The notes: a model not told the origin generated them from the letters alone. A stretch of DNA of 64,000 nucleotides from Streptomyces sp. CB01881 (GCF_002953255.1 NZ_CP026498.1:1073858-1137857); one strand, 5' to 3'; positions 7,059 through 16,262 are shown, counted from the first letter of the stretch. Numbers and translations are program-made.

Positions 7059-8316
7059 CCCCACCACCTCACCCCGCCCTCCGGCTGTCCGACCGGATCG
7101 CCGAGCTGCTCGCCGACCCCGCCGACGCTCCCATCGCGTGGACGTCCCGACCGCAGTGGCGCCAGTCCCTCGCCCACGGTGCCCCTGGCATCGCCCTGCT
7201 GCACATCGAACGCGCCGCCACCGGCCGAGGCCCGTGGGATCCGGCATGCGCCTGGCTCGCCGTCGCGGCCGGTGTTCCGCTCACAAGTGGGGCCGACAGC
7301 TACCTCTACTACGGAGCCCCTGCGTTCGCGCACGCCCTCGCCTGTGCCGCCCAAGCCCGACCCGGCTCCTACCGGCGCGCGCTCGCCCACCTCGACCAGG
7401 TCGTGGCCGACGACGCGGTGCGGCGTAGCGAGGAGGCGCTCGCCCGGATCGACCGCGACAAGTTCCCGGCGCTCGCTGAGTTCGACACCATCCGCGGCTT
7501 GGCCGGCGTCGGCGCAGTCCTGCTGCGTCGGGCGCCCAACGGTCGGGCAGTCCGACGGGTCCTCGCCTACCTCGTCCGCCTCACCGAGTCCGTCAAGCAC
7601 GACGGCGAGCTGCTGCCGGGCTGGTGGACCGCCGACGGCCCGTCCGGCAAGCCGGACCGGGGTTCTCCCACGGTCACGCGAACAACGGCCTTGCGCACGG
7701 CATCGCCGGCCCCCTCGCTCTGCTCGCCCTGGCGCTGCGCCGCGGCGTCGAGGTCGAGGGTCAGCACGCGGCGATCCGTACCGTCCTGGCGTGGCTGGAG
7801 CGCTGGCGCGACCGCCACGTGTGGCCGTACTGGATCACGTCCGCGCACCTGACCGGCCCCGACCGCAGGCCCCTAGCACCACAGCGGCCGAGCTGGTGCT
7901 ACGGCACCGCCGGGGTGGCCCGCGCGCAGCAGCTCGCCGCCCTCGCCCTCGGCGATCCCCGGCTTCGCCACCAGGCCGAAAGCGCCCTCGCCACCGCGCT
8001 TCTGGACCCACTGGCGCTCGCCGCGACCACCGACGTCTCCGCCTGCCACGGCTACGCCGGGCTCGCCCACATCGCCCATCGCGCCGCCGCCAACGCCTCG
8101 CCATGCAACGCTGCCCGGCTCCGCGCGGCCACCGCCCTGCTCCTGGACACCACCCACCCCCCGGGCACCGACCCCGACGAGCAAGCCCGCCGTCTCCTCG
8201 CCTCGGCCGGGCCTGCGTTCCTGGACGGCGCCGCCGGCACGGCCCTCGCCCTCCTGTCGCCCGCCTCCGGCACCACCCCAGCCACCCGCTGGGACGCCTG
8301 TCTCCTGACCTCCTGA
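7055..8316 (+). pseudogene. lanC: LanC-type lanthionine cyclase, interrupted by an apparent 1-base deletion
   Basis: The gene would start at a GTG overlapping the lanB stop and encode about 420 aa. The first part (to WWTADGPSGKPDR) is in one frame. The rest, from GFSHGHANNGLAHGIAG on, is in another. The switch lies at the GGGG run 7659-7662, where one extra G would restore a single reading frame. The catalytic zinc ligands of LanC enzymes are all in the second frame: Cys in WCYGTAG and Cys-His in ACHGYAG, with the GHAxxGxAHG motif before them. So as read the protein would lose its active site. An assembly error in a G-run is as likely as real decay. No classic slippery heptamer is present, so programmed frameshifting is less likely. 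Confidence 0.8.
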
Positions 8317-8331
8317 CTGAGGACCGACCCG

Positions 8332-9164
8332 ATGACCACCGGATGGATCCAGCACGACATCACCGTCGCCGACCGCGGCACCACCGAGCACCTCGCCGCC
8401 CACCACCTCGCCCCGATGCTCGCTGTCGCGCAGAACTCCGGCGCGTTGGAGGGCTGGTGGTACGCAAGCAGCCGTTCCGGCTCCGCTACCGTGCCGACGC
8501 ACCCGCTCCAGCGGTCGCGGCACTCCTGGACGCCCTCGTTGAAGAAGGGCTCGTCCGACGCTGGACTCTCGGCATCTACGAACCGGAGACCGAGTCGTTC
8601 GGCGGCGAGGAGGCGATGGCGGTCGCGCATCGCCTGTTCCACGCCGACAGCCGCCATCTACTCGCCCGGGCCGTTCAGGAGCCGCCCACCGCACTCGGCC
8701 GGGCTGAGACCGTCGTCGTGCTGATCTCCGCCATGTTCCGCGCCGCAGGGCTGGACTGGTACGAACAGGGCGACGTCTGGGCGAAGTTCGCCGTCCTCCG
8801 CAACGTCCCCGCCCCGGTCTCCGCCGGTCGGGCCGCCACCCTTGCCACCGCGATGCACCGCCTCATGCGCCTCGACACCTGTGGGGTCACCCGCGACGGG
8901 GCGCCGCTCGCCGGTCACAGGGGCTGGGCCGACGCATTCGAGCGCGCCGGGCAGGACCTTGCCCGCCTGAACCGCGACGGCCTCCTCACCCGCGGGCTGC
9001 GTGCCGTCCTCGCCCACCACCTCGTCTTCCACGCCAACCGCGCTGGGCTCCCGACCGACCACCAAGCCTCCATGGCCGCACGAGCATTGGATGCAGTCTT
9101 CCACTCCGACGAGGGCCCCGAGCCCTCGAACTCCATCATCCGCGCAACCACTGGGGTCACCCAC
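8332..9164 (+). pseudogene. Second SpaB_C-like (thiopeptide-type bacteriocin biosynthesis) domain, apparent frameshift near 8463
   Basis: The ATG frame begins MTTGWIQHDIT and reads well to GALEGWWY. The expected continuation, RKQPFRLRYRADAP, is found one frame over. One missing base at about 8461-8465 (TAC CGC read as TAC GC) accounts for the break. The rest is intact and matches the small stand-alone SpaB_C-like proteins that accompany FxLD loci. Relatives act in dehydro-amino acid chemistry or peptide-aminoacyl-tRNA ligation, but the role in FxLD loci is not known to me. The downstream frame continues without a stop into the methyltransferase, so the intact gene may encode a ~690-aa two-domain protein. 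Confidence 0.75.
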
Positions 9165-10409
9165 ATGACTACTCTCAGCGACGACACCACCTCCGCAACC
9201 TCCGCACAGCTGCGCGACGCACTCACCGACCGCCTGCTCGCCCAGGACGCCATCCGCAGCGCCACGGTAGAGACCGCCTTCCGCACCGTCGCCCGCGAGC
9301 ACTTCCTGCCCGGCTTCCCTCTGGAGACCGCCTACGCGGACAACCCCACCTACACCAAGACGGACGGATCCGGCACCCAGATCAGCGCCGCCTCCCAACC
9401 CGCGATCGTCGCCCTGATGCTCGAACAGCTGGACGCCAGGGCCGGCGAGAAGATCTTCGAGGCCGGGGCGGGCACCGGCGTGAACTCCGCCTACATGGCC
9501 ACCATCGTCGGCCCCCACGGACACGTCGTGACCGTGGACGTGGACGAGGACCTCGTCGACAGCGCCCGCAAGCACCTCGCCGACGCCGGAATCACCAACA
9601 CCGAGGCCGTCCTCGGCGACGGCGCCATCGGCCACGCCGACGGCGCCCCCTACGACCGCGTGATCGCCACCGTGAGCACCAGCGAAATGCCCACCACCTG
9701 GCTCCAGCAGGTCAAGCCGACCGGGCGGATCGTCCTGCCGCTGCGCCTGCGCGGCACCGCCTCCCGCACCATCGCCTTCGAGCGTGGCGAAAACGGCTGG
9801 GTGTCGGTCGACGACCAGCTCGCCGTCTTCATGCCACTGCGCGGCAGCATGGACGACGCCCGCCGCACCGTCCGCCTCACCAGCCAGGGCGACGTCACGC
9901 TCCAGGTCCACAAGGACCAGGACGAGGCGGTCGACGCCTCCCTGCTGCTCGGCGTCCTCGACAGCGGGCGCCAGGTGAGCTGGACCGGTGTGACCATCCC
10001 GGCCGGCACCACCTACGAGTACCAGGACCTGTGGCTGGCCCTCACCCTGCCCAACTCCCTCATGCGGATGAGCGTGACCGGCACCGCCCGCGACCGCGGC
10101 GTCACCCCGATGTTCGGCTGGGGCGCCATGGCCACCGTCGACAGCGGCTCCCTCGCCTACCTCACCCTTCGCCCCGACGAGTCCGACGCCGACGGACGCA
10201 AGACCTACGAGACAGGAGTCATCGGCCACGGCCCCAACGGCGCCGCGCTCGCCGACCTCGTCTCCCAGGAGATCCGCGCCTGGAACACCGATTTCCGCGA
10301 CCGCCGCCTGCGATTCGAGCTCCCCGACATCCCCGCCACCGCCAACCCCGCCGCCGGCCGCTTCGTCCTGGGCCGCCCGAACCACCCGATCACCATCACC
10401 TGGGAGTAG
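9165..10409 (+). CDS. FxLD-system methyltransferase (PCMT/L-isoaspartate O-methyltransferase-like)
   Basis: About 414 aa from an ATG (MTTLSDDTTS) that lies inside a longer open frame shared with the preceding SpaB_C-like domain. A weak GGGGT lies 8 bases before that ATG. The SAM-binding motif is FEAGAGTGVNSA with a downstream VVTVDVDE. TAFRTVAREHFLPG at the start and the C-terminal FELPDIPAT region resemble the FxLD-system enzymes. These are thought to methylate an Asp side chain of the modified peptide, which then collapses to an aspartimide and isoAsp; OlvSA of Streptomyces olivaceus is the studied precedent. The likely target is Asp41 or Asp42 of the precursor. Whether it is made fused or separately cannot be decided here. 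Confidence 0.85.
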   Translation: MTTLSDDTTSATSAQLRDALTDRLLAQDAIRSATVETAFRTVAREHFLPGFPLETAYADNPTYTKTDGSGTQISAASQPAIVALMLEQLDARAGEKIFEAGAGTGVNSAYMATIVGPHGHVVTVDVDEDLVDSARKHLADAGITNTEAVLGDGAIGHADGAPYDRVIATVSTSEMPTTWLQQVKPTGRIVLPLRLRGTASRTIAFERGENGWVSVDDQLAVFMPLRGSMDDARRTVRLTSQGDVTLQVHKDQDEAVDASLLLGVLDSGRQVSWTGVTIPAGTTYEYQDLWLALTLPNSLMRMSVTGTARDRGVTPMFGWGAMATVDSGSLAYLTLRPDESDADGRKTYETGVIGHGPNGAALADLVSQEIRAWNTDFRDRRLRFELPDIPATANPAAGRFVLGRPNHPITITWE

Positions 10410-10413
10410 CCCC

Positions 10414-11592
10414 GTGCACCCGACCGGACCCATCGCCCGGCGCTTCCCGCTGGTCGCCCGGATCCGCCCCGCGTGCCTGCCCCTCGACGCCCGTGTCGGC
10501 CGGCTCACCGAGCTGGCCGACACGGCCACCGAGCAGGCAGACCCGGGCCAGGCATCCACCGTCTTCAACCAGGCCGCACTCCTCGCCTCCGACCTCGGCC
10601 TGCCCCACTACGCCCGCGAGCTGTGCCACCGCCACGCCCGCCTGTACCTCAGCCGCGGCCCGCTCCCGGCAATGAGCGCCATCCGCGGCCTGGAGCCAAT
10701 CGTCAACCTCGCTCGCCTCCACATCCGTGCCGGCCACCACCAACAGGGCCACCAGCTCCTCCTCGACCTCTACCGTGCCATCAACACCGGCACCGCCGCC
10801 GTACTCGACGGCATCACCGTCCCCGCCCACCTCACCGAGACCGACCAGCAGCGCGCCGAGGTCCGACAGTGGCTCTGGCGCGTCGTCCTCGCCGACGGCA
10901 CCCGCGCCCTCACCTCCGCCGGACGCTGGAACGATGCCCTGCGGCACATCGAGGAACACCGCGGGATCGGCCTACGCATCCTCGACGGCCGCCAGGTCGC
11001 CGTTCTCGCCCACGCCACCACGGGGGATACGGTGGGCGCCCTCGATCTGCTGGAGACCACCGAACCCGGCGCCCCCTGGGAGAACGCCGTCACCACCGCT
11101 CTGACCGCCCTCTTCCGCCCCGGCGACCGGCAGGCCGCCGCCACCGCCGTCGACCACTGGTTGGCCCTTGAACCCGTCGACGGCTTGGCCGTGTTCACCA
11201 CCCGCCTTGCGCTCACCGCTCTCGACGCCGCCGGCCCGGCCACACGCGCCGCCGCAAACCTCCTACGACATCTCATCAGCCGCACGGGTGATTCCGGCGA
11301 CGGCTACGCACTGCGCGACCTCCTCACCCACCCGGAGACCCGCCGCCACCTCGTACCCGGCCAGGCTGGGTTGCTCGAACGGGCTCTCACCGCCTGCGCG
11401 CTGGGCTCCGGCACCCTTCCCACCGCCAGCCGCGAGCACCTGTCGGCCGCGCTGGCCCGCGCCGGTGCGGTGCTCGAAAGCTCCCCGTTCGACCCAGGCT
11501 CGCCCGGACCGAATCCGCTTGAACAGCGCACTCGAACAGCACCGTCATCAGACGCCGGCCCGCTCGCCAAGCCGACCAACTCAGCTACCTGA
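10414..11592 (+). CDS. Helical-repeat protein of the FxLD locus, function unknown
   Basis: A GTG start 4 bases after the methyltransferase stop gives 392 aa. The protein is Ala-, Leu- and His-rich, with regularly spaced amphipathic helices that look like TPR-type repeats (for example ALLASDLGLPHYARELCHR and ARLHIRAGHHQQGHQLLLDL). No catalytic motif is seen. The tight spacing puts it in the lanthipeptide operon. It may be a scaffold or a peptide-binding protein; I infer this only from the repeat-like composition and position. The last ~30 residues are low complexity. Confidence 0.7.
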   Translation: MHPTGPIARRFPLVARIRPACLPLDARVGRLTELADTATEQADPGQASTVFNQAALLASDLGLPHYARELCHRHARLYLSRGPLPAMSAIRGLEPIVNLARLHIRAGHHQQGHQLLLDLYRAINTGTAAVLDGITVPAHLTETDQQRAEVRQWLWRVVLADGTRALTSAGRWNDALRHIEEHRGIGLRILDGRQVAVLAHATTGDTVGALDLLETTEPGAPWENAVTTALTALFRPGDRQAAATAVDHWLALEPVDGLAVFTTRLALTALDAAGPATRAAANLLRHLISRTGDSGDGYALRDLLTHPETRRHLVPGQAGLLERALTACALGSGTLPTASREHLSAALARAGAVLESSPFDPGSPGPNPLEQRTRTAPSSDAGPLAKPTNSAT

Positions 11593-11860
11593 CTGCCAAC
11601 TTGCCCTGCCTGCATAGCTGCGGGCGGCTTCGCGCGTTCGAACGCCACGAAGAACTCGTACGGAGAATCCTGCCGGCCGAGGCCGCGTGATCCGCACGGG
11701 CGTGGTGCGGCCACGCCGCAGACAGGTATGAGCAGGAAGGCACAGCGGTTCTCCAGCGTTCGGGGTGGAGAAGCCACCTTCCAATCAACCTCCGATCAGG
11801 CCCTGCCGGAGCCGTGGGGTAAGGCGTGCCCACCGACTTCGGCCAGGGGGCGTCGGCCGA
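11593..11860. other. Convergent intergenic region, no gene seen
   Basis: The 268 bases lie between the end of the lanthipeptide operon and the 3' end of the P450 gene. Short frames on both strands have no coding character. The only structure noted is a 12-bp palindrome GCGTTCGAACGC at 11634-11645. No clear terminator hairpin was found by eye. Confidence 0.5.
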
Positions 11861-13159
11861 TTACCAACGGATGTGCAGCTCTTTCAGCCCGTTCTGGAAG
11901 TTGGAGACCAGCCGCTTCGGCGGCACGTCCGACGCCAGCTCCAGGCCGGGAAGCTCGGTGACCACGCGGCGGATCAGGGCCGACATCTGGATCCTGGCGA
12001 GCCTCGCTCCCACGCAGAAGTGCGGGCCGAAGCCGAAGCTGACGTGGTCGTTCGGGGTGCGGGTAACGTCCAGGCGGTCCGGTTCGGGAAAGACCGACTC
12101 GTCCCGGTTCGCTGAGGCGTGATAGACGACCACCTTGTCACCCCGTCGGATCCGCTGTCCGGCCAGCATCACGTTCCGGGTCGCGGTGCGACGGAAATGC
12201 ACAACGGGTGGCCAGAACCGGAGTAACTCCTCCATTGCCGCATCCATCAGGTCGTACCGCAACGACAGCGTGCGATATTGGTCAGCATGGATGAGCAAGG
12301 AATACAGGCCGCCGGGGAGGCCGTTCCGCAGGGTCTCGTTTCCAGCGACTCCGAATAGAAAGAACATCGTCTCGAACTCGATGGCACTCAGGCCGGCTTC
12401 CCGCATGCGGGCGACGATGCTGCCCGGCGGCGGATGCTCGGCGAGCGCGTGGGCGTACGCGAACATGTCAGCGAGGGCCGCGCGGGAGCGCGGGTTGAGC
12501 GGGCGGCCGTCGGGGGCGGTGAGGACAGTCGGGCGGTGTTCGAGCGCGGCGCGTCCCATGTCGGTGAGCCGGGACGGGTCGGCAGTACCGGACTGAGCGT
12601 AGTCCGGGTCCTGGTAGCCGATCACGCGGTTCGACCAGTCAACCAGCAGCTGCCGGTCCTGCTCGGGCACGCCCAGGATCAGGGCCAGCGTCCACACGGG
12701 CAGATCGGCGGCGATCGACACGAAGTCGACTTCGCCAAGCGGGCGGATCCCGGCGACGAGTTCGGCGGCGCGGCTCTCGATGGCGGTGGCCAACTCGTGC
12801 AGCGCCCGCGGGGTGAAGGCGGCCGCGACGACGCGGCGCAGCCGGGAGTGGTCGGGCGGGTCCTGGTTGAGCATCATCGTCCGGGCGAAGTCGAGGTCCT
12901 CGACGGTGTCCGGGTCCCGGATCTGCGTCGCACCCAGGTGCGAGGAGAAGTCGTCCGGAGAGCGCAGCACGTGTTTCACGTCCGCGTGCCGCAGCACCGC
13001 CCAGTAGCCGGGCCCGGCCGGCCAGTCCCCCACCGCCGGCTCCTCCACCCAGCAGACCGGCGCCTCGGCCCGCAGCTCACGGAACAGGTCGTACGGCACG
13101 CCCTCGGCGTACGTCCCGGGGAGGAAGACCCGGTTCGCCCGCGCCTGATCGAAGCCCAT
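11861..13159 (-). CDS. Cytochrome P450
   Basis: The 432-aa soluble P450 has the I-helix oxygen-binding segment FGVAGNETLRNG, an ExxR helix (EELLRFWPP), and the haem loop FGFGPHFCVGARLAR with the Cys ligand. The NETLRN variant of the I-helix and the HFRRTATRNVML segment resemble the CYP124/125/142 group, which oxidises methyl-branched lipid or steroid chains; that would suit a methyl-branched polyketide. It is convergent with the lanthipeptide operon and on the same strand as the polyketide genes, so a polyketide tailoring role is the better guess. Codon 312 (12224-12226) is a TTA leucine codon, suggesting bldA control. No ferredoxin or reductase gene is seen nearby. Confidence 0.9.
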   Translation of the reverse strand: MGFDQARANRVFLPGTYAEGVPYDLFRELRAEAPVCWVEEPAVGDWPAGPGYWAVLRHADVKHVLRSPDDFSSHLGATQIRDPDTVEDLDFARTMMLNQDPPDHSRLRRVVAAAFTPRALHELATAIESRAAELVAGIRPLGEVDFVSIAADLPVWTLALILGVPEQDRQLLVDWSNRVIGYQDPDYAQSGTADPSRLTDMGRAALEHRPTVLTAPDGRPLNPRSRAALADMFAYAHALAEHPPPGSIVARMREAGLSAIEFETMFFLFGVAGNETLRNGLPGGLYSLLIHADQYRTLSLRYDLMDAAMEELLRFWPPVVHFRRTATRNVMLAGQRIRRGDKVVVYHASANRDESVFPEPDRLDVTRTPNDHVSFGFGPHFCVGARLARIQMSALIRRVVTELPGLELASDVPPKRLVSNFQNGLKELHIRW

Positions 13160-13253
13160 ACCGGCCGACCGTACGCCGCGCCCCGGCGGCCTGCCAGAGC
13201 GCCGGACGTGGCGGCTGCGCCCATCGGTCGCCGGGATCCCGTAGGGTCGGCCA

Positions 13254-13874
13254 ATGGCGAAGTACTTCGACGTTCATCCAGAGTCTCCCCAGCCGCGCAC
13301 CATCAGCACCGTGGCCGCAAGTATCCGGTCCGGGGCCCTCATCGCGTACCCGACCGACTCCTGTTTCGCCCTGGGCTGCCGGTTGGACAACCGCGACGGC
13401 CTTGAGCGGATCCGGTCGATCCGGCGCCTCGACGAACGCCACCACTTCACCCTGATGTGCGTGGACTTCGCGCAGCTGGGGCAGTTCGTCCAACTCGACA
13501 ACAACATCTTCCGCGCCGTCAAGGCCGCGACGCCTGGCAGCTACACCTTCATCCTCCCCGCCACCAAGGAGGTTCCCCGCCGGCTGATGCACCCGAAGAA
13601 GAAGACGGTGGGTGTCAGGATCCCCGACCACACCGTCACCAGGGCCCTGCTCGCCGAACTCGGTGAGCCCCTGGTCTCCAGCACCCTGATCCTCCCCGAC
13701 GAGGACGAACCGATGACCCAGGGGTGGGAGATCAAGGAGCGGCTCGACCACGTGCTGGACGCCGTGGTGGACTCGGGTGACTGCGGCACGGAGCCGACGA
13801 CGGTCGTCGACTTCTCGGGCGGCGGGCCGGAAATCGTCCGGCGGGGGGCCGGCGACCCCGCCCGCTTCGAGTGA
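13254..13874 (+). CDS. YciO/Sua5/YrdC-family protein (threonylcarbamoyl-AMP synthase-like)
   Basis: The 206 aa match the length of the YciO branch of the YrdC/Sua5 fold. Visible family segments are SGALIAYPTDSCFALGC near the N-terminus, RSIRRLDERHHFTLMC, and LVSSTLILP in the second half. Sua5/TsaC members make threonylcarbamoyl-AMP for the t6A modification of tRNA. YciO members have low or uncertain activity, so the precise function is left open. The gene is divergent from the P450 with 94 bases between the starts. It is likely a housekeeping gene between two secondary-metabolism loci. Confidence 0.85.
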   Translation: MAKYFDVHPESPQPRTISTVAASIRSGALIAYPTDSCFALGCRLDNRDGLERIRSIRRLDERHHFTLMCVDFAQLGQFVQLDNNIFRAVKAATPGSYTFILPATKEVPRRLMHPKKKTVGVRIPDHTVTRALLAELGEPLVSSTLILPDEDEPMTQGWEIKERLDHVLDAVVDSGDCGTEPTTVVDFSGGGPEIVRRGAGDPARFE

Positions 13875-14020
13875 CGGGGGCGGGGCCCGGCGGGCCGGCC
13901 GAGGCCGGACACGCCCGCCGGCCCCGGGCCGGTGCCGCGCGGGCGGGAGGGCCGGGGTTGACGCCGTGTCACGCCGGACGGAAGACTCCTCCGGGCATAC
14001 GAGGAGGCCGCGGAACCGCC

Positions 14021-14695
14021 GTGATCGAGGAACTGGTACCCCCGCCCGCCACGACGGCGCACGCGTTCACCGACCACGAGGCGGCCGTCACCGCGCTGTA
14101 CCCGCAGGAGGCCGCCGCCGTCGCGCAGGCCGTGCCGAAGCGCCGGCGGGAGTACGCGACCGTCCGGATGTGCGCGCGGCGGGCCCTGAACGGGCTGGGC
14201 GTGCCGCCGGCGCCGCTGGTGGCGGGCCGGCGTGGTGCGCCGCGGTGGCCGACGGGCGTCGTGGGCAGCATGACCCACTGCCCCGGGTACCGGGCGGCCG
14301 TCGTGGGCCGCTCCGGCGACTTCCTGGGGCTGGGTGCCGACGCCGAGCCCAACGAGCCGCTGCCGGACGACCTGCTGGACTTCGTCTCGCTGCCCGGGGA
14401 GCGTGCCCGGCTGCGCGAACTGGCGGCCGCCGCGCCGGAGGTCTGCTGGGACCGGCTGCTGTTCAGCGCCAAGGAGGCGGTGTTCAAGACCTGGTACCCA
14501 CTGGCCGAGCGCGAACTCGACTTCTCGGAGGCCGAGTTGGACTTCGATCCGGAGGCGGGCACGTTCTCCGCGCGGCTGCTCGTCCCGGGGGTGAGCGCCG
14601 GGGGCCTGCGCATCGAGGGGTTCAGCGGCCGGTGGCTCTGCCGCGACGGCCTGGTGGTCACCGCGATCGCGGTGGAGCGCCCCGCCGGGCGCTGA
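14021..14695 (+). CDS. Sfp/EntD-type 4'-phosphopantetheinyl transferase
   Basis: I chose the GTG giving VIEELVPPPATTAHAF (224 aa), the usual length for the family. A GAGGAGG lies 13 bases upstream, which is a long spacing. A longer frame starting at a GTG that overlaps the previous stop adds a Gly/Arg/Ala-rich stretch with no family match. Motifs are the metal-binding GADAE (usually GIDIE) and FSAKEAVFKTWYP (family (W/F)SxKExxxK). The enzyme transfers the phosphopantetheine arm from CoA to carrier proteins. Lying beside the trans-AT locus, it is the natural candidate to activate that locus's many ACPs. Confidence 0.9.
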   Translation: MIEELVPPPATTAHAFTDHEAAVTALYPQEAAAVAQAVPKRRREYATVRMCARRALNGLGVPPAPLVAGRRGAPRWPTGVVGSMTHCPGYRAAVVGRSGDFLGLGADAEPNEPLPDDLLDFVSLPGERARLRELAAAAPEVCWDRLLFSAKEAVFKTWYPLAERELDFSEAELDFDPEAGTFSARLLVPGVSAGGLRIEGFSGRWLCRDGLVVTAIAVERPAGR

Positions 14696-14739
14696 CGGCC
14701 CCACGCGCCCGGTCCCCGATGCGCCCGGCCCGCAAACGA

Positions 14740-14807
14740 CTGCGGGCCGCAAACGACTTCGGCCCGCAGACGGCTCCGGGCCGCTGCCCGTCGGCAGCGG
14801 CCCGGAG
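14740..14807. terminator. Convergent (bidirectional) terminator hairpins
   Basis: Two perfect inverted repeats lie between the ends of the phosphopantetheinyl transferase and the membrane acyltransferase. The strong one pairs 14774-14788 with 14793-14807 (15 bp, 4-base loop CGTC). A second pairs 14740-14749 with 14760-14769 (10 bp, 10-base loop). The gap also has three near-repeats of GGCCCGCAAACGAC-like units. Position and symmetry fit termination on both strands. Confidence 0.75.
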
Positions 14808-14843
14808 GACCGGCCGGGGGAACCGGCCGGAGGGAACGACGGG

Positions 14844-16175
14844 TCAGCTCGCGCCGGCCGCCGGCCGCGCCGCCGGGTCGGCGGGCAGGGTCCGCGGGTA
14901 GCGGCGCCCGTTGAGCATCTTGCCGATCCAGGTCGAGCGGACCAGGTAGTGGTAGCTCAGGAAGAGGATCGGCAGCGCGATGGCCAGGATGAGCGGGTAC
15001 TTGAGGGCCCAGTTCAGCGGCCAGTCCCGCATCAGGACCTGGAGGGCCATCACCAGGGGCATGTGGATGATGTAGATCCAGTACGACGCGTCCGCGATGT
15101 AGCGCCGGACCGGACTGAAGCCCGAGAAGAAGTGCAGCGCGGCGCCGACGAGGCCGAGCGTCCAGAGCCAGCCCGCCAGACCGTAGCCCAGCGCGCAGAG
15201 CAGCTTGGTCGAGCCGGTGAGCGCCTCCAGTTCGACGTGGCCGTCGACGGTGACCACCGAGGACTGCGGGTCGAACCCGCCGAGGGCGGCCGTCGCGGCG
15301 GTCACGGCCGCCGCTGCGGCGACGTAGCCGATCCAGCGCGTGCGCCAGCCCTGGAGGATGGCGGGGTTCTTCTGCAGGTACCAGCCGAAGGAGAAGGCGA
15401 CGGCGTAGCCGACCGCGGTCGGCAGCTGGGGCACCAGGTCCGTGTTGGGCGTGGGGAGGCCCTCCCACAGGTGCCACTGGTCGAAGAAGTACAGGCAGAG
15501 CGCGACGGGCAGCGCGAGCACGGCCGGCTCGGCCCCCAGGGCGCAGACCCGGCCGAGGAACCGCTCCAGGACGTTGCCCCCGGACGCGGAGGCCGACGGG
15601 GACTCCCCGCCCTTGCGGAACAGGCCGAGCACCTTGTGCCCGACGAGCACCGCCACGTACAGCCAGTACAGCACCCAGAGGAACCAGAGGTGCGCCAGCG
15701 GGATGGGCACGATCGCCCGCGTCGGGACCAGGCTGTCCACCGGGCCCTTGATGCCGAGCACCACGGCGACCAGGATCACGTTCGCCGGCAGCACCAGCAG
15801 GATGCCGAAGAGCAGCGGCAGCAGGATGCGCTTGCTGCGCTCCTTGAAGAAGCCGCGCGCCTTCAGCCGCCGGTACTGCATGCGGCCGAAGAAGCCCGCC
15901 AGCAGGAAGAAGACCGGCATCCGGAACAGGTGGATGACGAAGTAGGCCAGGGCGAGCGGGGAGCTCGGGGAGTTGTCGACGATCGGCCAGCCGGTGTAGT
16001 GGAACCCGGGGATGAAGGAGAGCGTCCCGTGCAGCACCACGCCGAGCAGCAGCGCGAACCCGCGGAGCGCGTCCAGGCCGTGGTACCGCTCGGAGGGTGC
16101 CTTGGCGGGGGCCGCGGCCTGCGCGGGTATCTTCTGGCCAAGGTCGACTGACGGGCTACCAGTCTTTTGTTTCAT
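14844..16175 (-). CDS. Membrane acyltransferase (acyltransferase family 3)
   Basis: The 443-aa protein has about ten hydrophobic segments. After a ~30-residue cytoplasmic lead it shows the family's opening motif RYHGLDALRGFALLLGVVLH, whose last His is the presumed catalytic residue. Family 3 enzymes (related to OpgC/MdoC and OafA) move acyl groups across or at the membrane onto sugars, glycans or antibiotics. It is the last gene of the accessory operon, 87 bases after the SDR, so it may acylate the polyketide or a sugar on it, or serve in self-resistance. The acceptor is not deducible. Confidence 0.85.
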   Translation of the reverse strand: MKQKTGSPSVDLGQKIPAQAAAPAKAPSERYHGLDALRGFALLLGVVLHGTLSFIPGFHYTGWPIVDNSPSSPLALAYFVIHLFRMPVFFLLAGFFGRMQYRRLKARGFFKERSKRILLPLLFGILLVLPANVILVAVVLGIKGPVDSLVPTRAIVPIPLAHLWFLWVLYWLYVAVLVGHKVLGLFRKGGESPSASASGGNVLERFLGRVCALGAEPAVLALPVALCLYFFDQWHLWEGLPTPNTDLVPQLPTAVGYAVAFSFGWYLQKNPAILQGWRTRWIGYVAAAAAVTAATAALGGFDPQSSVVTVDGHVELEALTGSTKLLCALGYGLAGWLWTLGLVGAALHFFSGFSPVRRYIADASYWIYIIHMPLVMALQVLMRDWPLNWALKYPLILAIALPILFLSYHYLVRSTWIGKMLNGRRYPRTLPADPAARPAAGAS

Positions 16176-16262
16176 GATTTCCTCGCCGGGGGAATCGGTC
16201 GCGTCGGAGGATCGGTCGCGTCGGACGGTGGACGGGTGGTGCGTGCCGGTTCGGTCCCGGGG

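Noticed and set aside
7655..7665. Programmed -1 frameshift site in lanC
   Set aside because: The bases are a plain G-run without a slippery heptamer pattern or an obvious downstream structure; a deletion or assembly error is simpler.
11581..11833. Short minus-strand frames in the gap before the P450 stop
   Set aside because: No ribosome site, no domain, and they overlap each other in different frames.
13871..14020. 49-residue N-terminal extension of the phosphopantetheinyl transferase from a GTG overlapping the YciO stop
   Set aside because: The added residues are Gly/Ala/Arg-rich with no family match. The GTG at 14021 gives the expected length and has GAGGAGG upstream, though at long spacing.
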